38,918 nucleotides of DNA, from the NCBI GenBank assembly GCA_902558815.1, contig CACEFF010000009.1, positions 1 to 38,918 on the forward strand, read 5' to 3'. This document shows, one piece after another, positions 23,612 to 32,509 of this stretch. The first letter of the stretch is position 1, and each line of letters begins with the position of its first letter. The position numbers and the translations under genes were made by a program. The stretch comes from an uncultured Pelagibacteraceae bacterium (lineage in GTDB: Bacteria > Pseudomonadota > Alphaproteobacteria > Pelagibacterales > Pelagibacteraceae). A model generated the notes under the pieces. That model saw only the letters and a list, made by a program, of their open reading frames with translations, did not search any database and was not told the origin of the DNA.

Positions 23612-24073
23612 ATGAATTTTAGAAGAAAATTTTTAAAACTATTTGGGATTTCTGCTCTACTAATTTTTACTTTGCCATATAAAATCTTATACTCTGCGAC
23701 AAAGAAAGTTATCAATTCTCAACTTTCAAAAAAACAAAAAGATATTATGTTTAATAATGGAACTGAAAGACCTTTTACAAGTGATTTACTTAAAGAAGAT
23801 AGAGAGGGATTTTACCATTGTGCAAACTGTAATGCTAAGCTATTTGCATCTAATTCAAAATTTGATAGTGGAACAGGGTGGCCCTCATTTTCAGAAGCAT
23901 TACCAGGAGCGTTTAAAACAAAAATAGATTATTCTTTTGGAATGAAGAGAATTGAATATCATTGTGCAAATTGTGGTGCACACCATGGACATGTTTTTTT
24001 AGATGGCCCAACTGCTACTGGAAAAAGATTTTGTAATAATGGACTGTGTTTAATTTTTATACCTGAAAATTAG
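23612..24073 (+). CDS. msrB: Exported peptide-methionine (R)-S-oxide reductase (MsrB)
   Basis: Reduces methionine-R-sulfoxide in proteins. 153 residues. Structural zinc Cys pairs are Cys70/Cys73 and Cys118/Cys121, the GTGWPSF block lies at 87-93, and the catalytic Cys141 is in KRFCNNG. The N-terminus NFRRKFLKLFG plus a hydrophobic stretch looks like a twin-arginine signal or membrane anchor, placing the enzyme in the periplasm. After Cys141 the usual N-S-A is N-G-L with a second Cys146, an unusual ending. It converges with the HisD-like gene with a 4-nt overlap. Confidence 0.9.
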   Translation: MNFRRKFLKLFGISALLIFTLPYKILYSATKKVINSQLSKKQKDIMFNNGTERPFTSDLLKEDREGFYHCANCNAKLFASNSKFDSGTGWPSFSEALPGAFKTKIDYSFGMKRIEYHCANCGAHHGHVFLDGPTATGKRFCNNGLCLIFIPEN

Positions 24074-25356
24074 TTTGAAAAACCATACTTTCTTAGTCTA
24101 ACATCACCAGTTCTAGCATGAGCTTCCATACCTTCGTATCTTGATATTCTAGCAGCAGCAGCACCGACTAACTCAGTAGATTCTTTCGTCATTCTTTGAA
24201 AACTTAATGTTTTAATAAATTTACCAACAAATAATCCACCAGTATATTTTCCAGCTCCCTTAGTAGGTAAAATATGATTTGTCCCAGAACATTTATCCCC
24301 ATAAGCAACAGTTGTTTCTTCTCCAACAAATAATGAACCATAATTAGTTAATCTCTCATGAAACCAATTTAGATTTTCAGTCTGAACTTCCAGATGCTCA
24401 GGTGCATACTCATCGCTGATCTTAACTATTTCTTCATCAGTATCACAAAGTATAACCTCACCATAATCTCTCCAAGCAGCATCAGCATTTGTTTTTGGTA
24501 CTTCAGGAAGTTCTGCAATTAATTCAGGAACTCTTTTCATTACTTTTTCAGCAAGTTCTTTACTCGTTGTATATAACCAACAAGGAGAATTATAACCGTG
24601 CTCAGCTTGCCCTACTAAATCAACAGCAACAATTTCTGGATCAGCTTTTGCATCCGCAATAATTCCAATTTCTGTTGGTCCTGCAAATAAATCAATTCCA
24701 ACTTTTCCAAATAAAATTCTTTTTGCTTCAGCTACAAACTGATTTCCAGGACCGACTATAATGTCAGCAGCTGGGTTTTTGAATAGTCCATTAGTCATAG
24801 CAGCAATAGCAGGAACGCCTCCTAAATTTAAAATAACATCAGCACCACATAAATCAGCAGTATAAATAATTGTTGGATGTGCACCCACACCTTCTTTGGG
24901 AGGACTACAAGCGATAATGTTTTTAACACCAGCAACTTTAGCTGTTGTTACACTCATCACTGCTGAAGCAATATGTGCATATCTACCACCTGGCACATAA
25001 CATCCGGCAGTATTAACAGGAACTAGTTTTTGTCCAGCATACAATCCTTTTGAAAGTTCAACTTCAAAATCTTGCCCATAATTTTTTAATTGAGCTTCTG
25101 CAAACTTTCTCACTCTTTCATGAGAAAACTGAATATCATCTTTAGTTTTTTGATCTAAATTTTTTTTAATTTCTTCAATTCTTTCTTTTGAAACAATAAT
25201 TTCACCTTCATATTTATCAAACTTTTTAGTTAAATCGATACACCCTTGTTCTTTGGTAGACTCTATATCTTTAAGCAAATCTTGAACTATCCCTGAAGTT
25301 TTGCTGTCATCTGTTGATGAAGTTTTAGGTGATTTTTTCAAGTATCTTATTGTCAT
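24070..25356 (-). CDS. HisD-family dehydrogenase, possibly sulfopropanediol 3-dehydrogenase (HpsN type)
   Basis: 428 residues with HisD metal ligands Gln250, His253, Asp354 and His413 and the catalytic pair Glu320-His321 (APEHLE). NAD is bound through FAGPTEIGIIAD. Features differ from classical HisD: SGTNHILPTKGAGKYTGGL in place of AGPSHVLPTGGTARFSSGL, and a C-terminal MEAHARTGDVRLRKYG. These variants are those I recall from HpsN-like enzymes that oxidise 2,3-dihydroxypropane-1-sulfonate to sulfolactate; this is inference. It lies 95 nt downstream of the phosphotransacetylase gene, on the same strand. Confidence 0.82.
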   Translation of the reverse strand: MTIRYLKKSPKTSSTDDSKTSGIVQDLLKDIESTKEQGCIDLTKKFDKYEGEIIVSKERIEEIKKNLDQKTKDDIQFSHERVRKFAEAQLKNYGQDFEVELSKGLYAGQKLVPVNTAGCYVPGGRYAHIASAVMSVTTAKVAGVKNIIACSPPKEGVGAHPTIIYTADLCGADVILNLGGVPAIAAMTNGLFKNPAADIIVGPGNQFVAEAKRILFGKVGIDLFAGPTEIGIIADAKADPEIVAVDLVGQAEHGYNSPCWLYTTSKELAEKVMKRVPELIAELPEVPKTNADAAWRDYGEVILCDTDEEIVKISDEYAPEHLEVQTENLNWFHERLTNYGSLFVGEETTVAYGDKCSGTNHILPTKGAGKYTGGLFVGKFIKTLSFQRMTKESTELVGAAAARISRYEGMEAHARTGDVRLRKYGFSN

Positions 25357-25451
25357 TGATTATTTTCTCTCAATTAGCTCTGAACTATTTAAAGCATAAG
25401 TTGTTTCATTTCAATGATCAATTAAAGTTAAATTTAATATATTATTTAGAT

Positions 25452-26363
25452 TTAATCTAAAGCAACAACAGCTGCTGCAATTGATGCTAATCTAGCTGGA
25501 GCTTCATCAGAACGACTTGTTATTACGACTGGAACTTTTCCACCAACAACAACACCAGCTGCACAAGCTCCGCAAAAATATATTAACATTTTTACTAATC
25601 CATTACCTGTCTCTACATTAGGAACTAATAATACATCTGCCATGCCTGCAACATCATTTTTTATATTTTTAATTACTGCAGATTTTTTTGAAATACTATT
25701 ATCAAACGCCAAGGGACCAAACACATCAGCATTTAAATTTTCTTTTTTTGCGAGTTTTGTTATTTCTTTAGCATCTATTGAACTTTGAATACTATCCAGA
25801 ACCTCCTCAGTTGCTGAAAGAATAGCTATTTTAGGTTTTTCAATACCTATTCTGTTTGAAAAATTAATAACATTTTTTAAAATATGCATTTTTGTTTTTA
25901 CGTTAGGCAAAACATTTAAAGCACCATCTGTAATAATTAGAGGTTTATCCTCTTTATCTATTGTCATATGCCAAATATGACTTAATCGAGTTTTTCCCAA
26001 TAAATTATATTCTCTTTTTAAGACTTCTTTCATAAGCACGTCCGTATGAATATGACCTTTTACAATAATTCTAATTTTTTTTTCACTAGCTAGTTTCGCA
26101 GCTATAGCAGCAGTATTATTTTCTTCAGGCTCATGAATAATTTCAAAATTAGAAATATCCCATTTCAAATCTTCTGCACATTTTAATATTTCTTTTTCAT
26201 CACCAATAAAAATTGGCTCTATTAGGTTCTCATTAACTGCATCTTGCACAGATAACATTGGCAGGGGTTTTCCAGCATTGACGATACCTGCTTTAACTCC
26301 TTTTTTTTTATGAGCTACGTTTAAAAGATTATCTGGACAAATAATTTCTTTATTGGAAAGCAT
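25452..26363 (-). CDS. Phosphotransacetylase-family (Pta/Ptb type) acyltransferase
   Basis: 303 residues from ATG 26363; a TTG at 26372 would add three. The N-terminal half carries VKAGIVNAGKPLPMLSVQDAVNENLIEPIFIGDEKEI and the C-terminal half has NSISKKSAVIKNIKNDVAGMADVLLVPNVETGNGLVKMLIYFCGACAAGVVVGGKVPVVITSRSDEAPARLASIAAAVV. It matches the short Pta/Ptb form, which moves an acyl group between CoA and phosphate. It is often encoded with acetate kinase or sulfoacetaldehyde acetyltransferase, but neither is in this window. It precedes the HisD-like gene on the same strand. Confidence 0.85.
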   Translation of the reverse strand: MLSNKEIICPDNLLNVAHKKKGVKAGIVNAGKPLPMLSVQDAVNENLIEPIFIGDEKEILKCAEDLKWDISNFEIIHEPEENNTAAIAAKLASEKKIRIIVKGHIHTDVLMKEVLKREYNLLGKTRLSHIWHMTIDKEDKPLIITDGALNVLPNVKTKMHILKNVINFSNRIGIEKPKIAILSATEEVLDSIQSSIDAKEITKLAKKENLNADVFGPLAFDNSISKKSAVIKNIKNDVAGMADVLLVPNVETGNGLVKMLIYFCGACAAGVVVGGKVPVVITSRSDEAPARLASIAAAVVALD

Positions 26364-26398
26364 AGTAAACAATTATAAATGATTTTTTTAAGTAAACA

Positions 26399-28204
26399 TT
26401 ATCTTTTTTTATAAATAATCCAAGGTGAAAGATCTTTATATAAAAAATAATTATCTAAAATAAATTTATCAGCATTTGGAGCATTGTTTCTAGTTTTAAA
26501 CCAATTTATTTTCGATGAATAAACAATATAATTAGGTTCAGAGTCTTTTAATTCATCAATAAAATTTTTTTCAGTCCAATTTTCAATAATATGGGCATTT
26601 ACAAAATATTTAGTACAAGTTGGTTTATTAACTAGATAGGGTATTGCGTTATCATCAGTAAATTGTTGAACGCAATTCTCATCTTTTATTAGTTCTTTGT
26701 ATTCTTGAATAAATTTGAAATATTCATCATTTAAAAATTTGCGATCATCAATTTTGGTTATCATTTGAAAATTTTTGCTAGAGTCTAAAATATTAAAAAA
26801 ACCAAAGTAATTATTTTGAAAAAAGAATAAATAACTAATCAAAATTGTAAAAGTATATAAATATTTTTTTTTATTAAAAATAAAAGTAATTTTATTAAAA
26901 AAATTTAATTTATTAATTAAATATACCAAATGATAGGAAATGAAAAAGAATATCAATAATGTATATATTCCTGAAGTGTATTTAATATGAGGGGTGTCAG
27001 ATCTCATTAATCCAGATTTAAAAAAAATTATTGATGAGACAAATAAAAAAATCAATAAAAATTTAGACTCTAAATTTTCAAACTTAACTTTGTTAAATAT
27101 GAAATTAATAAGAAAAGCTCCAGATAAGATTATCAGTAAAAGAGCTTTTGTATGCCTAGTTGAATTGTCAGTAAAAGGTTGAGGAAATTCCATTCCCAAT
27201 AAATAGTCTGATATATTTATAATAATTAAATATTGATTTATAAATTCCTTAAATTCATTATTTGAAATAAATAAGTAAAAAATTAACCATGATAAAATAA
27301 TTGAAAAAAAAATATTCCAGAAAACATCATATCTTTTTATAAAAAATATATAGACCAAGAAGAATATCAGTAAAACATTGATATAAGTTCCAATATCCCA
27401 GTAAAATAATATTGATATAAGTGAAAAAAATCCAATTATAGATGAAATAAGGATATTATTTTTTTTTGATAGAGATATGTGAAAAATTAATAGTGTGAAG
27501 ATTAAATATAAAAAAATTCTTGGATGAAATGGTATTACATGATCATAAAAACTAGTTAATGTTAATGATGACAAGCTAAGTAAAAAAAATAAAACTTCTT
27601 TGAAATTAAGACCATAAATACTATTAACTATCTTTCTACAAATTAATATTATTAAAATTTTGTTTATAAGAATAAGAAATTTATAAAAAAATCTCTGGAT
27701 ACCAATCGAGTATTCATCAAATATATAATGAAAAAAAATCCCTATACTATTTCCCAAAAAACCATAATCAAAAAAAGTTCCAGTCCAAATTTTACTTTTT
27801 GCTAAAAAATTTAATTGAGCAGATAGAAAAGTACCCTCATGATGTGTATCAAGCTCAGCTAAAAGATTTTTATAATCTATGCTTAAAAATTCTAATATAG
27901 AAAAAATTATAAAAATAGCACAAATGTAATCAATATTTTTAATTTTAATAATATCTTTATTTTGAAAAAGTTTTGTTGATATATTCTCCTTATTATTTTT
28001 TAAAAAAATTATTAAGTACAATAAAAGTGGAAAAAAAATAAAAAATAAACCTCTCAATGTGTCATTAAGCGGATTTATTTTTTTTTGAGAATATTCACCA
28101 ACAATTAAATTTGAGTTATCATATGGTACTGAAATAAAATTCCATACCATTGTAGAAAAAATTATACCTAAGATCAAAAATAACCAAGGTAAACTTTTTT
28201 TCAT
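26399..28204 (-). CDS. Polytopic membrane protein, GT-C-like, of the polysaccharide island
   Basis: 601 residues with roughly 11-12 hydrophobic helices. The first large loop carries an acidic D-T-H-H-E motif (Asp119-Glu123, in LAELDTHHEGTFLSAQLNF), and the C-terminal ~100 residues are soluble (YFKFIQEYKELIKDENCVQQFTDDNAIPYLV, then a YIVYSSKINWF segment). Such a layout is found in GT-C glycosyltransferases (ArnT/PMT-like) that use polyprenyl-phosphate sugars. No specific family is recognised. It lies 8 nt after a GtrB-like GT2, which would make the lipid-linked sugar donor: a functional pair. Confidence 0.7.
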   Translation of the reverse strand: MKKSLPWLFLILGIIFSTMVWNFISVPYDNSNLIVGEYSQKKINPLNDTLRGLFFIFFPLLLYLIIFLKNNKENISTKLFQNKDIIKIKNIDYICAIFIIFSILEFLSIDYKNLLAELDTHHEGTFLSAQLNFLAKSKIWTGTFFDYGFLGNSIGIFFHYIFDEYSIGIQRFFYKFLILINKILIILICRKIVNSIYGLNFKEVLFFLLSLSSLTLTSFYDHVIPFHPRIFLYLIFTLLIFHISLSKKNNILISSIIGFFSLISILFYWDIGTYINVLLIFFLVYIFFIKRYDVFWNIFFSIILSWLIFYLFISNNEFKEFINQYLIIINISDYLLGMEFPQPFTDNSTRHTKALLLIILSGAFLINFIFNKVKFENLESKFLLIFLFVSSIIFFKSGLMRSDTPHIKYTSGIYTLLIFFFISYHLVYLINKLNFFNKITFIFNKKKYLYTFTILISYLFFFQNNYFGFFNILDSSKNFQMITKIDDRKFLNDEYFKFIQEYKELIKDENCVQQFTDDNAIPYLVNKPTCTKYFVNAHIIENWTEKNFIDELKDSEPNYIVYSSKINWFKTRNNAPNADKFILDNYFLYKDLSPWIIYKKR

Positions 28205-28212
28205 TAAATACT

Positions 28213-29145
28213 TTATTTGTAATCTTTGATATTCTTAATTACGTACTGTTCTCTACCTTTTGTTTGTTCGAATATTCTGGCTAAATAAATTCCAATGATG
28301 CCTAAAGTGAACAATAAGATTCCAGAAAAAAAAGAAATAGCAATAATTATACTGGTCGATCCCGGGATAGCTAACTGATTAAACTTTAAATACAAAGCAT
28401 AAATAATTAATAAAAAAGATACTATCATTGAAATGAATCCAAAAACTATACCTAAGTACAATGGTTTTAATGAATAACTTGTGACACCATTAATAAAATC
28501 AGTAATAGGCCCAGCAGACAGTAAAGGCATTTTTGATTCACCGGCCCCTCTAGGATCCCGTTCATAATAAACAAAATCCTGATTAAAACCTACCCACACT
28601 GACAATCCTCTTACATAAGGTCTAAATTCTCTTTGTTTCAAAATTTCATTAAGAGCTTTTCTAGATATTAACTTATAATCTCCTGCTTGCACTGGAAGAT
28701 CAATATCTGAAAGAGTATTTATTACCCTATAAGCAATTTTTGTTAAAAACATTCTAAATTTTCCTTCACCTTTTCTTTTTGTTCTTACGGTATGAACTAC
28801 ATCATTACCTTCTTCATGTTTTTTGATAAGATTGGGTATTATTTCTGGAGGATCTTGTTGGTCAGTATGTAAATAAACAACAGCATCACCAGAGCTGTTT
28901 CTAAAACCTGCTAGTACACATGGATCAATACCAAAATTTCTGCTCATATTAATTATCTTAATAGGAAAATTTTTTTGAAGATCTAGCAAAACCTTTTCTG
29001 AATTATCATTAGAATCATCGTTTACAAATATTAATTCATAATCCCAATTTTGAACTTTTTCCATTGCAGATGATATTCTTTGAACTAGGGGCTCAATATT
29101 TCTCTCTTCATTCTTGAAAGAAAAAACAACGGATAATAATTTCAT
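28213..29145 (-). CDS. GT2 glycosyltransferase, polyprenyl-phosphate (DPM1/GtrB) type
   Basis: 310 residues. The GT-A domain begins LSVVFSFKNEERNIEPLVQRI, has VNDDSNDNSEKVL and NMSRNFGIDPCVLAGFRNSSGDAVVYLHTDQQDPPEII (the DXD position reads DQQD), and GDYKLISRKALNEI. Two C-terminal hydrophobic helices (about 227-253 and 262-290) mark the GtrB/ArnC membrane-anchored branch, which attaches a sugar to undecaprenyl phosphate for a GT-C partner. It is first in a minus-strand unit with the GT-C-like gene. Confidence 0.85.
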   Translation of the reverse strand: MKLLSVVFSFKNEERNIEPLVQRISSAMEKVQNWDYELIFVNDDSNDNSEKVLLDLQKNFPIKIINMSRNFGIDPCVLAGFRNSSGDAVVYLHTDQQDPPEIIPNLIKKHEEGNDVVHTVRTKRKGEGKFRMFLTKIAYRVINTLSDIDLPVQAGDYKLISRKALNEILKQREFRPYVRGLSVWVGFNQDFVYYERDPRGAGESKMPLLSAGPITDFINGVTSYSLKPLYLGIVFGFISMIVSFLLIIYALYLKFNQLAIPGSTSIIIAISFFSGILLFTLGIIGIYLARIFEQTKGREQYVIKNIKDYK

Positions 29146-29172
29146 ATTTGTTTTTTGATTGTTAATTAATTG

Positions 29173-29201
29173 ATTATACTGATAATTAATTTAATGTGCA
29201 A
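29173..29201 (-). promoter_or_regulatory. Sigma70-type promoter for the minus-strand GT2/GT-C genes
   Basis: On the minus strand, TTGCAC (29201-29196), a 17-bp spacer and TATAAT (29178-29173) lie 28 nt before the GT2 ATG at 29145. The -35 element overlaps an alternative GTG start of the divergent DegT-family gene at 29196, which supports ATG 29205 as that gene's true start. Confidence 0.6.
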
Positions 29202-29204
29202 ATT

Positions 29205-30389
29205 ATGAAAAGTTTTAAATGGCAATTAATGACCAATAATATATTGCCTAAAGATAAAAATCAGCTCATTAAGTTTATAAAAAAATCTAATAAATTTACA
29301 AATGGTGAAAAAGTACGGGAATTTGAAAAAAAATGGTCGAGATGGCTTGGTGTAAAATATAGTACTTTTGTAAATTCAGGTGCTTCTGCAAACTTGATTT
29401 CACTTCATATTTTAAAAGAAATTGAGCCAAAGAAAAAAGAAATAATTATCCCTCCTTTTACATGGAACTCTGATGTTGTGTCAGTATTAAATGCAGGTTT
29501 TAAACCAATTTTTGTTGACATTAATTTGGATAATTTGGCATTGAATGAAAATTTAGTTAATAAAAAAATTAACAAGAATACAGCTGCAATTTTTTTAACT
29601 CATGCGATGGGTTTTATTGGTCTGTCAAATAAATTTTTAAAACTTATCAAAAAAAAAAAAATTCTTTTAATAGAAGATGTTTGTGAATCTCATGGTGCTA
29701 AGTTAAATGGAAAAAAAGCTGGAACTTTTGGTATGATTTCAAATTTTTCTTTTTATTACGCTCATCATATGACTACGATTGAAGGTGGAATGATTTGTAC
29801 AAACTCAAAAAAGTTAGATGTTTTAGCTAAAATGAAAAGAGGTCATGGTTTATTAAGAGATTCTCAGGACAAGAAGTTTATCGATCAAGTTAAAAAGAAA
29901 AATCCAGATTTAAATAGTGACTTTATTTTTTTTACTGAGGGTTTTAATTTGAGAAATGACGAACTTTCTGCCGTCATAGGATTAGAGCAAATAAAAAGAT
30001 TAGATAAAAATATCAAAAAAAGAAACTATAATCATAAATTATTTTTAAAAAATTTAAGAGGAGATATTTTCTTTAAAAATTTTAATTTAGCAGGATCAAG
30101 CAACTATGGTCTCCATTTAATTTTAAAAAGAAAAAATAAAAAGTTATTTAAAAAAGTCCTTAAAATTTTAGACATTAATTTAATTGAGTATAGAATTGGT
30201 AGTGCTGGTGGGGGAAACCAACTTAGACAACCGTATTTGAAAAAATTTAAAAATAAATTTAAAGCTACTAAATTTTACAATACTGAGCATATGCATTTTT
30301 ATTCTCTTTATATAGGAAATTACCCTGAATTAAGTAAGTCAAAGATTATTAATCTATGCAAATTATTAGATAATATTAAGTTGAATTAA
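29205..30389 (+). CDS. DegT-fold sugar-nucleotide 3-dehydratase (His in place of PLP Lys; ColD/RfbH type)
   Basis: 394 residues from ATG 29205. It opens TNGEKVREFEKKWSRWLGVKYSTFVNSGASANLISL, with IIPPFTWNSDVVSVLNAGFKPIFVDI and LLIEDVCESHGAKLNGKKAGTFG, all DegT/DnrJ/EryC1 blocks. At the lysine position that forms the internal aldimine, His187 is found (SFYYAHHMTTIEGG). This is the signature of the E1/RfbH and ColD enzymes, which do not aminate but remove the C3 hydroxyl of a 4-keto-6-deoxy sugar nucleotide using PMP. Product: probably a 3,6-dideoxy-4-keto sugar nucleotide. It heads the plus-strand sugar operon. Confidence 0.85.
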   Translation: MKSFKWQLMTNNILPKDKNQLIKFIKKSNKFTNGEKVREFEKKWSRWLGVKYSTFVNSGASANLISLHILKEIEPKKKEIIIPPFTWNSDVVSVLNAGFKPIFVDINLDNLALNENLVNKKINKNTAAIFLTHAMGFIGLSNKFLKLIKKKKILLIEDVCESHGAKLNGKKAGTFGMISNFSFYYAHHMTTIEGGMICTNSKKLDVLAKMKRGHGLLRDSQDKKFIDQVKKKNPDLNSDFIFFTEGFNLRNDELSAVIGLEQIKRLDKNIKKRNYNHKLFLKNLRGDIFFKNFNLAGSSNYGLHLILKRKNKKLFKKVLKILDINLIEYRIGSAGGGNQLRQPYLKKFKNKFKATKFYNTEHMHFYSLYIGNYPELSKSKIINLCKLLDNIKLN

Positions 30390-30393
30390 TTTT

Positions 30394-30891
30394 ATGAAAA
30401 TTAAGTCAGATAAAACACTTAAAGAAGTGAAATATTTTAAATCAAAAATTTTCAAAGATTTTCGTGGTCAAATTTGGACATCATGGGAAAAGAATTATTT
30501 TAAAAACTTAAATTTCAATTTAGATAAATTTACCACTTCAAAAAAGAATGTTTTAAGAGGCTTCCATGGAGATAATAAATCATGGAAATTAATTACTTGT
30601 TTAAAGGGAGAAATATTGACAGTTATTGTTGATTATAGGAAAGGTTCAAAAAATTATTTAAAGTATACAAGTATTAAGATGTCAGAAAAAAATAGAATTT
30701 CAGTTTTAATACCACCAAATTTTTTAAATTCTTGGTTATGTATTTCTAAAAATTGTCTATACCAATATAAATATTCCTTTAAAGGAAAGTATAACGATGT
30801 GAATGATCAAATTTCTTTAAAATGGAATGATTCAAAAATAAATTATAAATGGTCGATTAAAAAACCTAAATTATCAAAAAGAGATAAATAA
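30394..30891 (+). CDS. RmlC-like sugar-nucleotide epimerase (cupin)
   Basis: 165 residues of dTDP-4-dehydrorhamnose 3,5-epimerase type: DFRGQIWTS, VLRGFHGD (base His58), KLITCLKGEILTVIVDYRKGS, SVLIPPNFLNSWL, YQYKYSFKGKYNDVNDQISLKWNDSKINYKW. The family PxGxxHGF motif reads PPNFLNSW, with Asn112 where a His is usual, and the protein is shorter than RmlC, so activity may be single-site epimerisation or altered. It follows the dehydratase by 4 nt. Confidence 0.75.
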   Translation: MKIKSDKTLKEVKYFKSKIFKDFRGQIWTSWEKNYFKNLNFNLDKFTTSKKNVLRGFHGDNKSWKLITCLKGEILTVIVDYRKGSKNYLKYTSIKMSEKNRISVLIPPNFLNSWLCISKNCLYQYKYSFKGKYNDVNDQISLKWNDSKINYKWSIKKPKLSKRDK

Positions 30892-30899
30892 ATTTTAGA

Positions 30900-31655
30900 A
30901 TGATTGAAAACCAACTTAATAAAATAAGATTTTCAATTTTAGAAAGCTGCTATAAAATTAAGGAGGGCCATATTGGAAGTGCATTTTCAGTACTAGAAAT
31001 AGTTTTTGTAATTTTTAAAAAATATTTTAAAAAAAATTTTTTCATTTTAAGTAAAGGACATGCAGCAATTGGTATTTATGCAGTAATGAATTTTTTTAAA
31101 ATTATAAAAAATAAAGACTATCTTTCTTTTTGTGACTTTGATTCAAAGCTAGGGGGACATCCAGACTCAACTAAATTACCTCATTTGAATTTTTCTACAG
31201 GATCATTAGGACACGGGTTGCCTACCTCAGCCGGACTAGCCTTTGCGTTAAAAATGAAGAAAGATAAAAAACAAGTAATTTGTTTAATAGGAGATCAGGA
31301 ATTGATGGAAGGTACTACTTGGGAAAGTTTACATATAATTGATAATTATAAATTAAAGAATATTACAGTTATAATTGATAGAAATAACTCAGATTTTAGA
31401 AGTATTAAATTTTTAAATTTAAGAAAAAAACTTTCTGCTTTTTGTGACAAAATTGTTGAAGTTGATGGACATAATGTTTTAAAATTAGATAAAGTTATTA
31501 ATAAATCACTTAAGCATAAAAAAACTTTTTATATTATCATTGCTAATACAATTAAAGGAAAAGGCATAAAGTCGATAGAAAATAATCCCGCTTGGCATCA
31601 CAAAGCACCATCAAAAAAAGAATTAGGGTTATTTAAAAAAGAGCTAAAAATATGA
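30900..31655 (+). CDS. Transketolase, N-terminal (TPP-binding) subunit
   Basis: 251 residues, the size of the separately encoded transketolase N-terminal half. It carries CYKIKEGHIGSAFSVLEIV, LSKGHAAIGIYAVM, GGHPDSTKLPHLNFSTGSLGHGLPTSAGLA, and the TPP motif GDQELMEGTTWESL ... DRNNSDF (GDQ at 131-133). The usual GDG is GDQ. It would bind thiamine diphosphate between itself and the next protein. Its place inside a deoxysugar operon, not in central metabolism, suggests a dedicated two-carbon transfer. It overlaps the second subunit by 4 nt. Confidence 0.85.
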   Translation: MIENQLNKIRFSILESCYKIKEGHIGSAFSVLEIVFVIFKKYFKKNFFILSKGHAAIGIYAVMNFFKIIKNKDYLSFCDFDSKLGGHPDSTKLPHLNFSTGSLGHGLPTSAGLAFALKMKKDKKQVICLIGDQELMEGTTWESLHIIDNYKLKNITVIIDRNNSDFRSIKFLNLRKKLSAFCDKIVEVDGHNVLKLDKVINKSLKHKKTFYIIIANTIKGKGIKSIENNPAWHHKAPSKKELGLFKKELKI

Positions 31656-32503
31656 GAAAAATTTTTCCAAAAGCTGTAGAAGAATTAATGAAAAAAGACA
31701 AAAAAATATTTTGTTTACTTGGAGACATTGGAGTTTTTTCATTTAGAGAGATTTTTAAAAAATATAAAGAAAGAATTTTAAACATGAGTACCATGGAACA
31801 ATCAATGATAGGATTTGCTTCTGGTCTTTCTAAAGCAGGCTACAAACCTGTTATTCATACAATTGCTCCATTTTTAGTTTTGCGTGCTCTAGATCAAATA
31901 AAAATAGATTTTGTATATAATAGATTAAATTGCAATATTGTATCTGTAGGAGCATCTAATGATTATGCTAAACTTGGAACAACTCATCATTGTTTTGAAG
32001 ATGTCAACATTCTCTCAAATTATGAAGATATTAATTTATTCATTCCATCAAACCCAGAGGAGTTTAAATTTTTATTTAAAAAAAATTACAATAATAATTC
32101 AATCAACTATTTTAGAATTTCTGAAAAAAATTTAAAATTTAACGTTAAAACAAATGGTTTTTTAAGCAAAAATAAAAGTAAAACTCTTATTATAATTGTT
32201 GGAAATTCTGTAAACTTAACTGATTTAAGAAAAAAGAATTTTGATATTTATTATGTTAATAGCATTTTTAAAGAAATGAATTTAAATTTTGTAAATAAAT
32301 ATAAAAAGATTTTAATTGTTGAACCTTATTTTGGCAATGTATTAGAAAGAAGAATAAAGAAAAAAATTAAAAAAGTTAATAATATTCATACAATTAGTTA
32401 TCAAGAAACAATTATCCACAAATATGGAAGTAAATTTGATCAAGATAAATTCTTAAATTTTGATGAAAAAAGTATTTTAAAGAAAATTAATCAATTCAAC
32501 TAA
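31652..32503 (+). CDS. Transketolase, C-terminal (pyrimidine-binding) subunit
   Basis: 283 residues, the second half of a split transketolase. The catalytic glutamate that activates the aminopyrimidine is Glu49 (NMSTMEQSMIGFASGLSKAGYKPVIHTIAPFL), followed by GASNDYAKLGTTHHCFEDVNILS. A C-terminal domain ends IVEPYFGNVLERRIKKKIKK. It starts 4 nt before the stop of the first subunit (ATGA overlap), ensuring equal synthesis. The two proteins together would transfer a two-carbon ketol group. Confidence 0.85.
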   Translation: MRKIFPKAVEELMKKDKKIFCLLGDIGVFSFREIFKKYKERILNMSTMEQSMIGFASGLSKAGYKPVIHTIAPFLVLRALDQIKIDFVYNRLNCNIVSVGASNDYAKLGTTHHCFEDVNILSNYEDINLFIPSNPEEFKFLFKKNYNNNSINYFRISEKNLKFNVKTNGFLSKNKSKTLIIIVGNSVNLTDLRKKNFDIYYVNSIFKEMNLNFVNKYKKILIVEPYFGNVLERRIKKKIKKVNNIHTISYQETIIHKYGSKFDQDKFLNFDEKSILKKINQFN

Positions 32504-32509
32504 AAAAAA

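Noticed and set aside
25357..25451. Promoter for the HisD-like gene
   Set aside because: Two overlapping candidate -35/-10 pairs can be drawn (TTGATC-17-TATGCT and TTGAAA-17-TAAATA); neither is clearly better, so none is annotated.
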